Source: Roseitranquillus sp963749675 (GTDB taxonomy: Bacteria > Pseudomonadota > Alphaproteobacteria > Rhodobacterales > Rhodobacteraceae). From it: a stretch of DNA of 64,000 nucleotides. The stretch is from the NCBI GenBank assembly GCA_963749675.1, contig CAVVNT010000001.1:930001-994000 (forward strand), read 5' to 3'. The translations under genes and the position numbers were made by a program. The notes below the pieces were generated by a model, which saw nothing but the letters and a program-made list of their open reading frames with translations, searched no databases and was not told the origin of the DNA. Of the stretch, positions 8,122 to 16,714 are shown in pieces (positions within the stretch are counted from its first letter, which is position 1; each line of letters opens with the position of its first letter).

Positions 8122-9170
8122 TCTCCGACACCTGCTCGCTTGAGACCTTCCTCCAGGAGCTGCCGGCGGGACGCGAACCTGTATGGTGTCCTTGCAATCT
8201 CGTCGCGCACAGAAAAAGCGGGGTTCAGGGCGCGTGCTTCGGCGACGGTCCACTCGGCGGCGTCAGTGATGCCCAAGTGACCGCAGGTCGCCACGAAGGT
8301 GACGAGGCCGACGTAGAACGCCGGGTTGCGGGCGACGGCTTCTTCGAGGAGGGGCAGCGCCTCCGTGTAGCGGCCCTGTAGGAACAGCAAATGGCCTTCG
8401 ATCCAGAGATACGAGAACGGAGAGCGCGGGTGGAGCGTATTTGCGCGACGCATCGCAGCGAGTCCTTCATCGAGGTCGCCGCCATGCGCGCTGACCTGCG
8501 CGAGGAGCGCATGGCCGTCGGCGTAGTTGGGGTCGATCTCGATGGCGCGGCGGGCGGCGGCGAGAGCGTCCTCGTGGCGCCGCAGTGCGAGGTTCAGAAC
8601 GCCGATTGCGAAATGCACCTGTGGGATGTCGTCATCAAGCCGCAGCGCATCTTCCGCCGCCTTCATTCCGCGCCGGAGCTCGTCGGCTGAGTCGACGTGG
8701 TATCGGAAGACGACGTCGCGGCCGTAGCTGAGCGCGAGGTTGGCGTGAGCGCGGGCGTAGTTCGGGTCGAGCGCGATCGCCCGCTTGAAGTAGCGACGCG
8801 CCTCCAGGTTGCCTGCCGCCGTGAACTGACGGAGCGGTTCCAGCCTGCGCAGCAGCAGGTCATACGCATCGGGATCGACGGGCCGCGGCTCCTCGCGATC
8901 GGGGGCGAACTCGAGCGACAGGGCGGAGACGATTTCCGCTGCGACCTCGTCCTGGAGCGTGAACACATCTTCGGTAGTCTTGTCGAACCGCTCCGCCCAG
9001 AGCGACTCGCCGCTCAAGGTGTCGACCAGGGCGACGTTGATGCGGACGCGTGCTCCGGCATGGCGGACGGTGCCCCGGACGAGGTGCCGTACCCCGAGAG
9101 CCTGCGCGATCTCGCCGAAGTCGCTCTCCGCGCCGCGGTAGACGAAGCTCGAAGCGGGCGAGATTCCATC
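8118..9170 (-). pseudogene. TPR protein (adenylate-cyclase/TolB-TPR type), 5' truncated by IS110
   Basis: About 350 residues from the C-terminal half of a TPR-containing signalling protein. The TolB-like segment reads FGEIAQALGVRHLVRGTVRH and LVDTLSGESLWAERFD. It is followed by four or more TPR-like repeats (RYFKRAIALDPNYARAHAN, AARRAIEIDPNYADGHALL). In relatives this segment follows a class III adenylate-cyclase or winged-helix domain. That N-terminal part is missing: upstream of ISPASSFVYRG the sequence becomes IS110 transposase. The remaining part cannot be expressed as the original protein. Confidence 0.75.
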
Positions 9171-10124
9171 TTGTTCGCCAGCGCGATCGCTACCAACATC
9201 TTCGGCTTGCGCACGAGCATTCTGGCAAGCCATGATCCTTCGGGTATCGTCCGGCGCCCGAGCCAGTTCATCCGGGACATCGCTCCAACGACCAACAACC
9301 GCCGGATATCGGCTTGACCGGCCTTCGATACCCGTCCCAAGCGCTCTTTGCCGCCCGACGAATGCTGACGCGGGACAAGCCCGAGCCAGGCGGCAAAGTC
9401 CCGGCCACGTCTGAACTGGGTCATGTCCGGCGCAAACGCTTCGACCGCAAGTGCGACCAAGGGACCGACGCCTGGCATCGTTTGCAGGCGACGTGCCGTG
9501 TCGGTCTCTGTTGCGAGCCCTTTCAAGGTTCTGGTTCTTGCCTCGATCCTTTCTGTCTTCTCGGCGATCTGTTTCAGCAAGTCCTTGCACTCCAAAATGA
9601 CGAGCTCCGGGAGATCGCACGTCGGGTCGGAGACCAGCGCCTCAATCCGTTTCAGCTGGGCGATGCCGATGGGAAATACGTGCCCATATTCATACAGCGC
9701 GGATCTCAGCGCATTCACGAGTTCGGTGCGCTGGTGGACAGGCCGCTCTCGGCTTCGGAATAACACCGCCCTGGTTTGCTGCTCAGCCGTCTTCGGAGTG
9801 GTGAAGCGCATCTCGGGTTGGCGGGCGGCGATGACAATCGCCTCGGCATCGGCTGCATCGTTCTTCTGACGCTTGACGAAGGGCCGAACATATTGAGGCG
9901 CAATGAGCCTCACCGCGTGGCCGAGCCTCTCCATCTCGCGCGCCCAATAGCTGGAACTGCCGCAGGCCTCGAACACCACGATGCTGGCGGGTTGCTCCGA
10001 CATGAACTTCCGGAACTGCTCGCGCGTCAGCTTCTTGCGGAAACTTACCTGCCCCGTCATAGATGCGCCGTGAACCTGGAAAACCCGTTTTGCCAAGTCC
10101 ACCCCAATCATCGTATCCTTCATC
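9168..10124 (-). pseudogene. IS110-family transposase, 3' truncated
   Basis: About 318 of the usual ~340 residues of an IS110 transposase. The start ATG has an upstream GGGAGG. The DEDD-type N-terminal domain shows GVDLAKRVFQVHG, FEACGSSSYW and QKNDAADAEAI. The C-terminal Transposase_20 part reads MPGVGPLVALAVEAFAPD and has the SKAGQADIRRLL serine region. The frame then reads through VAIALANKM straight into the TPR gene, so the last ~20 residues and one element end are missing. It therefore probably cannot move on its own. Confidence 0.8.
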
Positions 10125-10199
10125 TTGCCGTCCTCCCTGCTTCGTGGCGTACACAACCACGCTCTTGGCACATTGCGATGCCGTCGCGGGAGGGCGGCA

Positions 10200-10894
10200 A
10201 CCATACCATCTGAGGTAGGCCAGCACCGCCTCGGGTCCGCCGAAGGGTGGCTTGGCGTAGACCACCCACTCGATCTTGCGCAGCGGCGCAAGCCAGGCGG
10301 CGAAGGCGGTGGGGTCCGCCAGCCCCTCGAGGTCGTTGAAGAAGGCCAGCTTGCCGGCGCCGTGCAGTGCCGACAGCCCGTCCAGGAACAGGCGCCGCAA
10401 CCTATTGGAACAAGCGGGCCGTCTACGACCTGCTGTTCAGAGCGTCCGCCGAAACGCTGACCACGATCGCGGCCGATCCCCGCCACCTCGGCGCCCGGAT
10501 CGGTATGACCAGCGTGCTGCACACCTGGGGCTCGGCGCTGACCCACCACCCGCACGTCCACAGGCGATGCGGGCGACCTCCGACGGCACGGTGAAGACGA
10601 CGTGGAAGTACTCCACCGGCAAGAGGTCCTCGGCCCGCGCCGCCATCCAGTCCCGCGCCGCGGGACCTTGGCACTTCGGGCAGTGCCGGTTCTTGCATGA
10701 GTTGTACGCAACGTGCCGATGGCCGCACTTCGTGCACGCCGCCACACGTGCCCGCCGAGCGCCTCCGTCCGGCAGGCTTCGATCGCCGATATCACCTTGA
10801 GCTGGGTCAGGCCGACATGCCCGGCATGGGCCCGCCGCCACGCGGGACCATAGGCACGGAAGATGTCGGCGATCTCCAGCCGTCCCGGGGCCAC
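10200..10894 (-). pseudogene. IS91-family transposase, rearranged
   Basis: Pieces of an IS91-type HUH transposase. The zinc-binding N-terminal region (VAACTKCGHRHVAYNSC, NRHCPKCQG) and EYFHVVFTVPSEVARIA are on the minus strand. The stretch that should follow is inverted (10400-10565, plus strand). Then LDGLSALHGAGKLAFFNDL and KIEWVVYAKPPFGGPEAVLAY return to the minus strand. There is also a two-base insertion near 10740 (GTGTGG where GTGG keeps frame). The C-terminal catalytic tyrosines are missing. The adjoining recombinase gene is the usual IS91 companion. Confidence 0.75.
10400..10565 (+). other. inverted internal segment of the IS91 transposase
   Basis: Reads YWNKRAVYDLLFRASAETLT through SVLHTWGSALTHHPHVH on the plus strand, while both flanks of the same transposase read on the minus strand. 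HPHVH belongs to the HUH motif region. The shared heptamer acaggcg sits at both junctions. Confidence 0.7.
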
Positions 10895-10907
10895 CCCGGC
10901 CCGGGCG

Positions 10908-12380
10908 CTATTCCAGGCCGCGCCTCATCGTCTGGTCCTGAAGCTGCTTCAGCCGCTCGAACGGGCTCACGGTGTCGCGGATCGTCTTCGTGGCGACATG
11001 GGTATACTGCGCGGTGCTTGTCAGCTTGGCATGACCGAGCAGCACCTGGATGACGCGCACGTCGGTGTTCGCCTCGAGCAGGTGTGTGGCGAAGCTGTGG
11101 CGGAGCGTGTGCAGGGTCGCCTGACAGGAAATGCCGGCCATATGCTTGGCCGAATTGAAGGCCCGGTTCAGCTGCCGCGGCGACAGCGGGTTGATCTTCG
11201 GCTTGCCGGGAAACAGCCAGGCCTTCGGCCGGGACTCGCTCCAGTAATCGCGCAAGAGGTCCAGAAGGCGGGGCGAGAGCATCGCTTTGCGATGCCTGCC
11301 GCCCTTGCCGTTGTCGACGTGGATCAGCATGCGGTCGCTGTCGATGTCCGTGACCTTCAGATTGCAGACCTTGGAGGCGCGCAGCCCCGCCCCATAGCTG
11401 ATGCCGAGCGCTGCACGGTACGTCAGGCCCGGGCCGGGAACCGCCGCCAGCAGGTCGGCAACCTCCTCGACGCTCAGGACGACCGGCAGCTTCCGCGGGT
11501 GCCGGCGGAACTGCATGTACCGCTTCATCTCCTCGCGCCCGCAGGTCACGCCGAAAAAGAACCGCAGGGCGGCGATGGTCAGCACCAGCATGTCGAGGAT
11601 GCGCTCGCGCAGGGGCCCTTGGGGGATGTCTTCGAGCCGGCGGCGGAGATCACGCATCACCCGGACGGTGTAGCCCTTCGGCGTGCGCAGCACCTTTCGC
11701 ATCCGCCTGAACTGGCGGGCGTGGGCGTACCTTCCGGCCTTCGCCGCCAGCCGCGGCGCCAGGCGCGCATAGCTCTGACGCAACTCGATGCCGGCCTCGA
11801 CGGCGAGCGCCACCAGCTTCCGCCGCGCCGTCTCGTAGAGCCGGGCGTCGGTCGGGTGGGCGATGTTCTTTTCCATCACCGTGGTGTCGACCGACACCCG
11901 CTCAAGGCTCCGGTCCGCGACCGTTCCCGAGGCGCGGCCGGCCTCATTCGTCAGGGAAACGCCCCACTGGGGCCTTTCCTCTTCTTCCTCATTCTTGGTC
12001 AGCAGCCATTCCACGCCCTCTTCACCGATCCGCTGGCGCCAGCGGGTGAGCGAGGAGGGATCGATCGGCGGGCGGTGCTGGAAGAAGGTCTCGCCGCAGA
12101 GGTGCTGGTAGTACGGGTTCTCGACCCACCTTGCGACCACCGCCTCGTCCGACAGCTCGAAGGCGTGCTGGAGATAGAGGAGCCCCGCCACCAGCCGCGG
12201 CGACGTCGCCGGTCGCCCGGTGCCCGACGGGAAGAACCCGGCCCACTCCCGCTCGAAGAACTCCCGCTCGATCAGCGTCTCGAGCTTTACCAGCTCGTGG
12301 CGCATGTCGATCAGGTCGACCAGGCGCGGCCGCAGCAGATCGTCCTGCTCGGGCTGGCGGGGTTTCGGCTTCATCGGCAC
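10908..12380 (-). CDS. IS5-type transposase fragment fused in frame to tyrosine recombinase
   Basis: A 490-residue chimera. Residues 1 to ~265 are the N-terminal part of an IS5/IS1182-type transposase (QHAFELSDEAVVARWVENPY, DPSSLTRWRQRIGEEG, SVDTTVMEKNIAHPTD). From about residue 266 (TIAALRFFFGVTCGRE) it is the tyrosine recombinase that usually precedes IS91 transposases. The recombinase keeps Arg in GAGLRASK, His-x-x-Arg in HTLRHSFATH, His in LLGHAK and Tyr in TAQYTHVAT, but lacks most of its N-terminal arm-binding domain. The stop lies just before the IS91 transposase start. The ORF is open; activity is uncertain. Confidence 0.75.
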   Translation of the reverse strand: MPMKPKPRQPEQDDLLRPRLVDLIDMRHELVKLETLIEREFFEREWAGFFPSGTGRPATSPRLVAGLLYLQHAFELSDEAVVARWVENPYYQHLCGETFFQHRPPIDPSSLTRWRQRIGEEGVEWLLTKNEEEEERPQWGVSLTNEAGRASGTVADRSLERVSVDTTVMEKNIAHPTDARLYETARRKLVALAVEAGIELRQSYARLAPRLAAKAGRYAHARQFRRMRKVLRTPKGYTVRVMRDLRRRLEDIPQGPLRERILDMLVLTIAALRFFFGVTCGREEMKRYMQFRRHPRKLPVVLSVEEVADLLAAVPGPGLTYRAALGISYGAGLRASKVCNLKVTDIDSDRMLIHVDNGKGGRHRKAMLSPRLLDLLRDYWSESRPKAWLFPGKPKINPLSPRQLNRAFNSAKHMAGISCQATLHTLRHSFATHLLEANTDVRVIQVLLGHAKLTSTAQYTHVATKTIRDTVSPFERLKQLQDQTMRRGLE

Positions 12381-12389
12381 ATCCGAAAT

Positions 12390-12425
12390 CGCAGGGTTCT
12401 CGCCCGAATCCTACGAAACCCTGCG
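12390..12425. repeat. 9-bp inverted repeat beyond IS5-type transposase start
   Basis: CGCAGGGTT and AACCCTGCG flank an 18-base loop just upstream of the IS5-type transposase start. This may be part of the element end or its promoter region. I cannot define the terminal inverted repeat of the element because the other end was lost in the fusion. Confidence 0.35.
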
Positions 12426-12496
12426 ATCCAAAACCACGAGAAACCAAAGGTTCTTCTGCGAAATCAGCAGCATGTCCCTTGTTCAGGCTGAACTCA

Positions 12497-12780
12497 TTAC
12501 TCTTCGATCATCCTCAGCTTCCAGCGGAGGCGCTGGATCATGAGGTCCGTCGGGCCGTCCTGGTGCGCCAGCAGACGCAGTTCGACCAAGGCCCAAGGCG
12601 TCCGATCCATCCGGCGGCTCGCGGCCATGAGGTGATCGACTGCTGCGTCGATGTCGAGCGGGTGGCGTCATAGCCGCGGCCCGCGAGCAGGTGCCTTATG
12701 TTAACGCTTGCAGCGCGACCTGACCGGCAAAGGCCGGGTTCCTGGCGGCGAAATCCCGCGCTGCGCGGATCAGCATTGAG
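12497..12780 (-). pseudogene. decayed gene of unknown family, C-terminal part
   Basis: Two protein-like minus-strand stretches that appear to belong together. The first reads SMLIRAARDFAARNPAFAG and VALQALT. The second reads DIDAAVDHLMAASRRMDR, TPWALVELRLLAHQDG and LMIQRLRWKLRMIEE, ending in TAA. A frame change near 12655 and a stop separate them. No start codon precedes the second stretch. I do not recognise the family. It sits between IS5-type and RTX scraps, in keeping with general decay here. Confidence 0.35.
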
Positions 12781-12800
12781 GGAGCGGCTTCATCGACGGG

Positions 12801-12945
12801 TTGGCCGGCGACGACCGCCTGTTCGGCGACGCCGGCGACGACACGTCGATCGGGGGCTACGGCAATGAGTACCTGCACGCCGGCGGCGGCTCGATCATCC
12901 TTTACGGTGGCGCCGGCGACGATGTGCTCGACGCGCTCTGGGCGT
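12801..12945 (+). pseudogene. RTX calcium-binding repeat remnant
   Basis: Contains glycine- and aspartate-rich nonapeptide-like repeats (AGDDRLFGDAGDDTSIGGYG, then GGGSIILYGGAGDDVLD), as in hemolysin-type calcium-binding proteins secreted by type I systems. There is no upstream domain and no proper C-terminal secretion signal. The frame runs on only to 13013. A fragment of a larger gene. Confidence 0.55.
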
Positions 12946-13016
12946 CGACCCGGGCCAGTGAGCAGAACGGCGAAGAGGTAGCAGGCTGGGTCGAAGCCAA
13001 GTGCCGCGCTTAGCGC

Positions 13017-13151
13017 GTAGACATCTGCACCGCGAACACCCTCGCGGAGAAGCCATTTCGCCTCGCGACCACCGCCATGGCGAACAAGACGGCGCGGATC
13101 ATCTGGGCGATGCTGACGAAACGGCAGGAATACCGGCAGCCCGTCGCCTGA
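13017..13151 (+). pseudogene. IS110-family transposase C-terminal remnant
   Basis: Forty-four residues ending in a stop: VDICTANTLAEKPFRLATT followed by AMANKTARIIWAMLTKRQEY. This matches the usual C-terminal end of IS110 transposases (A-x-A-N-K-x-A-R-I-x-W-A). It is not the missing end of the IS110 copy at 9168-10124, because both contain the ANK region and this one is on the other strand. So at least two IS110 elements have been here. Confidence 0.55.
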
Positions 13152-13728
13152 GCGACGGACCTGCCGAGGAATGCAAGACGCACATGATGATGCGGACGAA
13201 AGTCAACCAAGAGCGAGTACACTCCGACGAATGTCCCGGCCCCCGAGGTCGCTTTGCCGACGCGAACCTCGCTTGCGGAACTCATCAAGGCCAGTGGCAG
13301 CTATGCCGCCAAGCAAACAGCCGGACGCACGACGGTAATGAACGATCGCAGAACCACCGAATAGCTCTTGCCAACGCAGGAGCCATCCCCACAGGACATT
13401 CGCTGCGCACCGTTTCGCTCGCAAGCGCAGCGGCGCTTGGCGAGGTGGGCGGACTGCCGCCCTTCTCTGCAGGCGTAAAGTTGCCGGCCGCCGTCGCCGA
13501 AGCGGCCGTTCACCACGGAGGGACGGTGTCGGACGTGTGCCAGGTCGATGCGGCGGCCAGCCGATGTCTTCTGCCGCTGGTCCAGACTTGGCGCTCGGCG
13601 CGAGCCGGACACTGGAACGAAGGCGCTCGCGGCACACGGAGGCAGTAGCGCTGCGCGGTCATTCGATGCGCGATTTCTGGACGCTTCTGGATCCGCCATG
13701 CTCCCATTGCGAGGGGAGGCTTCATCAA
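13152..13728. other. no gene recognised
   Basis: Open frames exist on both strands but none has protein-like composition, a family motif or a plausible start. I treat the stretch as noncoding debris between the mobile-element scraps and the HTH gene. Confidence 0.4.
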
Positions 13729-14070
13729 ATGCCACAAGCTTATCAGAAGGACCTCGGAAAGCTCACCATTCATGAAATCACACCCGAAGCCGTCGCAGAC
13801 CGGCTGAGCTACAGGCTCGGCCATGTGGTCGGGACAGGGCGGCGGTGGAGCTACCACGAGGTCGTGAGCGAAACGCGCATCGATGTGCGCACATTGAAGG
13901 CCTACGTCCAGGGAACCGCTTGCCCGAATCTCGTGAAATACAAAAGGCTGCTGGCGGTTCTCGGACCTGAGATCGGAGTTGATCTAAACGCCATGAAGGG
14001 CTGGTTGCCGCGTTCCGACGTCATCCCGCCGGAAGCACTCGACCTCGACGGGTTGCGCCTCGAACATTGA
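13729..14070 (+). CDS. small HTH (XRE-like) regulator
   Basis: A 113-residue protein. The start ATG at 13729 is preceded by GGGAGG at good spacing. The body WSYHEVVSETRIDVRTLKAY, then the VQGTACPNLVKYKRLLAVLG segment, looks like a helix-turn-helix followed by a stabilising helix, as in phage- or plasmid-type regulators. It sits next to mobile-element remnants and upstream (opposite strand) of the trehalose genes. Target unknown. The HTH assignment is by pattern only. Confidence 0.5.
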   Translation: MPQAYQKDLGKLTIHEITPEAVADRLSYRLGHVVGTGRRWSYHEVVSETRIDVRTLKAYVQGTACPNLVKYKRLLAVLGPEIGVDLNAMKGWLPRSDVIPPEALDLDGLRLEH

Positions 14071-14227
14071 AAGGCAATCGAGGCCTTGACGGGCGTTCTG
14101 TTCGTGCATGAAGATCGCAGAGGTGCGACCCATGGCTGCTATCGCCCTCTTGAGATGCCCGAGATCCGCCGGACCTGAAAATTGGCCTGCCGCCGGCTTC
14201 GAATATGAGGATCTTCAGGCCGATCTT

Positions 14228-16714
14228 TCACCCTCCGCCGGAAACTGCCGCTTCATCTCGCGCGAGGCCCTTGGTCCGAGCTGGCGCTTCGAAGCGAGGA
14301 CGCCACCCTTCCTCTAGATGGCAGGTGAAGCGCAGCGTCTCGCCGGGCTCGAAGGTGTGGACCTGGTCACGAACCTGAATCTGTCTCGGACCCGCCCAGC
14401 CATCCGGGGCATAGACGGTCAACTCGTCGCAGCTCACGTCCACATGCAGCCAGCAGCCGCGGTAGAGGAACTTCAAGTGCAGGCCCTGCATTTCCTGCGG
14501 CAGGCAGGGGCTTATCGACAGCGTGTGATCGGTGAACTCGAGCGCCGTCTGGCCGCGCTGGACGAGGTCGATGCTGCCGGCCATGGCGCCGAGGTGTATG
14601 CCCTCGGCCGTCGTGCCGCCCTGGATGTCGAGCAAGTCGCTCTTGAGCGCCTCTGTCAGCAACTCCCAGGATCTTGCGCGATCGCTACGCGCCAGCACCC
14701 AGGAATGGACGACGCGGCTCAGCGTCGAACCGTGCGAGGTCCGGCGCATGTAGTAGTCGATGGTCCGCGGGATCGCTTCGGGCTCGAACTCGTAGCCCAT
14801 GCTGCCGAGCAGGTCGCGCAGCTCTCCCGATGAAAACAGATAGAAGAGCATCAGCACGTCGGCCTGCTTCGAGGCCTTGTAGCGGTTGATCGTGTCGCCC
14901 TCGGCCTCGAGGATGCGGTCGAGGCGCTGGATGTCGCCATAGCGGGCGCGATAGCCGTCCCAGTCCAGCTCCTCCAACCGGTCATAGTCATCGAACTGGG
15001 CGATGATGCCGTTCTCGAGGAACGGCACGCGCATCCGGGCGGCGATCCGCTGCCATCCGTCGCGTTCCGCGTCGGTCAGGTCGAGCAGGAGCCCGATCTC
15101 GTCGCGCCGCGCCGGCGCCAGGTCATCGAACGCCTCAGCGGCGCGGACGAGCACCCAGGCCGCCAAGATATTGGTGTAGGCATTGTCGTCGAGTCCGGGC
15201 TCGTCGCGCCACGGATAGCGGTCGTGGAACTCGTCCGGCCCCATCACGCCAAGGATCCGATATCGGTCCTCTGCCTCGTCATGGATAGCGATGCTCGCCC
15301 AGAAGCGGGCGATCTCGACCAGCATCTCGACGTAATGCGCCGCCATGACCCCGCTGTCCTTGGTGGTTTGCCAGTAGCGCCAGACGTTGTAGGCGATGGC
15401 GAGGCTCACATGGCGCTGCAGCGCCGAGTTGTCCGGCGTCCAGCGGCCGGAGCGCGGGTTCAGGTGCAGCACCTGGCTTTCTTCGCGCCCGTCCGAGCCG
15501 CTCTGCCAAGGGTACATGGCGCCGCGATGGCCGGCCGCGCGCGCCAGCCGCCGCGCCTCGCCGAGGCGGCGATAGCGATAGAGCAGCAGCTCGCGGCTGA
15601 TCTCCGGAAAGTGGAAGTTGAGGTAGGGCAGGATGAACAGCTCGTCCCAGAAGATATGGCCGCGATAGGCTTCGCCGTGCAGTCCGCGCGCGGGCACGCC
15701 GGCGTCCATGTCCACCGTGTTCGGCGAGACGGTCTGCAGCAGATGGAAGATGTGCAGCCTGAGGATCATCTGCCGGTGCGGATGCTCGTCGACGACGATG
15801 TCGCCCCGGTCCCAAAGCGTGCGCCAGGCGAGCGCTTGCGAGGCCAGCAGGCCGGCAAAGCCGTCCGCTTCGTCGATTGCCTGCCTCGCGGCATCGCCCG
15901 GCTCCGAGATGGCGCGGTCCCTGCTGGTAAAGATCGTCACCGTCTTCTCAACCGTCACGCTCTCGCCGCGCGCGATGGAGAACCTCAGATGCTGGCTTGC
16001 GCAGCTTTCTTCGTGCTCGGTCTCCCGTTCGACTTCGAGCGCATCGCCCTTGCGGAAGGCGCGGGTGCGTGCGGCCTCGGCGATGCGGATGCGCGACTGG
16101 TTGGTTTCGGCGACGAGAAGGACGGTATCCTCGCCGACGTCGCGGCTCTCGACAAGCGTCAGGTGCTTGCCGTCAAGCTGGCGATAGCGCTCGACCCCGG
16201 CGTTGATGACGCGGCCGTCCAGCGCCGAGCGGATCTCGACGCCGCCGGACCAGTTCTCGGCCGTCAAGGTCATCTCGATCGCGGCTAGGTTCTGGAAGCG
16301 CATGTGCACCAGGCGCCGCGTGGCGACGGATGTCTCGCGCCCCTTGCCGTCGCGCACCCGCATCCGGCGCACGAGCACGCCCTGCCGCAGGTCCAACTCC
16401 TGCCGGTAGCGCAGGATCTCCATGCGCCTGAGGTTCAGCCAGTCGCCATCCTCGGGGCGGAAGGTCAGCGGCAGCCAGTTCGGTAGGTTGACGAGGTCCT
16501 CGTTCTCGATGCTGCGCCCGGCCAGTTCCGTCACGCGGCGATTGTAGCCGCCCGCAAGATAGGTGCCCGGATAGTGCACCTCGTCGGCCTCGGATTCCTC
16601 GGCAGCGCCGCGCGTCGCGAAATACCCGTTGCCGAGCGTGCAGAGCGACTCCCGCAGCCCCTCGGCTGCCGGATCGAAACGATCGTAGGACAGGGTCCAG
16701 CCGTCGTCAGTCAT
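14228..16714 (-). CDS. GH65 disaccharide phosphorylase (probably trehalose phosphorylase)
   Basis: An 828-residue glycoside hydrolase family 65 enzyme. It has the N-terminal domain (LCTLGNGYFATRGAAEES), the (alpha/alpha)6 catalytic domain with WDELFILPYLNFHFPE, and MGPDEFHDRYPW at about residue 493 holding the general-acid Glu. It ends with the FSSGELRDLLGSMGYEFEP and C-terminal jelly-roll parts. GH65 enzymes split trehalose, maltose, kojibiose or nigerose with phosphate to give beta-glucose-1-phosphate. The upstream overlapping beta-phosphoglucomutase/OtsB fusion favours trehalose. Start is the ATG overlapping the stop of that gene by 8 bp. Confidence 0.85.
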   Translation of the reverse strand: MTDDGWTLSYDRFDPAAEGLRESLCTLGNGYFATRGAAEESEADEVHYPGTYLAGGYNRRVTELAGRSIENEDLVNLPNWLPLTFRPEDGDWLNLRRMEILRYRQELDLRQGVLVRRMRVRDGKGRETSVATRRLVHMRFQNLAAIEMTLTAENWSGGVEIRSALDGRVINAGVERYRQLDGKHLTLVESRDVGEDTVLLVAETNQSRIRIAEAARTRAFRKGDALEVERETEHEESCASQHLRFSIARGESVTVEKTVTIFTSRDRAISEPGDAARQAIDEADGFAGLLASQALAWRTLWDRGDIVVDEHPHRQMILRLHIFHLLQTVSPNTVDMDAGVPARGLHGEAYRGHIFWDELFILPYLNFHFPEISRELLLYRYRRLGEARRLARAAGHRGAMYPWQSGSDGREESQVLHLNPRSGRWTPDNSALQRHVSLAIAYNVWRYWQTTKDSGVMAAHYVEMLVEIARFWASIAIHDEAEDRYRILGVMGPDEFHDRYPWRDEPGLDDNAYTNILAAWVLVRAAEAFDDLAPARRDEIGLLLDLTDAERDGWQRIAARMRVPFLENGIIAQFDDYDRLEELDWDGYRARYGDIQRLDRILEAEGDTINRYKASKQADVLMLFYLFSSGELRDLLGSMGYEFEPEAIPRTIDYYMRRTSHGSTLSRVVHSWVLARSDRARSWELLTEALKSDLLDIQGGTTAEGIHLGAMAGSIDLVQRGQTALEFTDHTLSISPCLPQEMQGLHLKFLYRGCWLHVDVSCDELTVYAPDGWAGPRQIQVRDQVHTFEPGETLRFTCHLEEGWRPRFEAPARTKGLARDEAAVSGGG

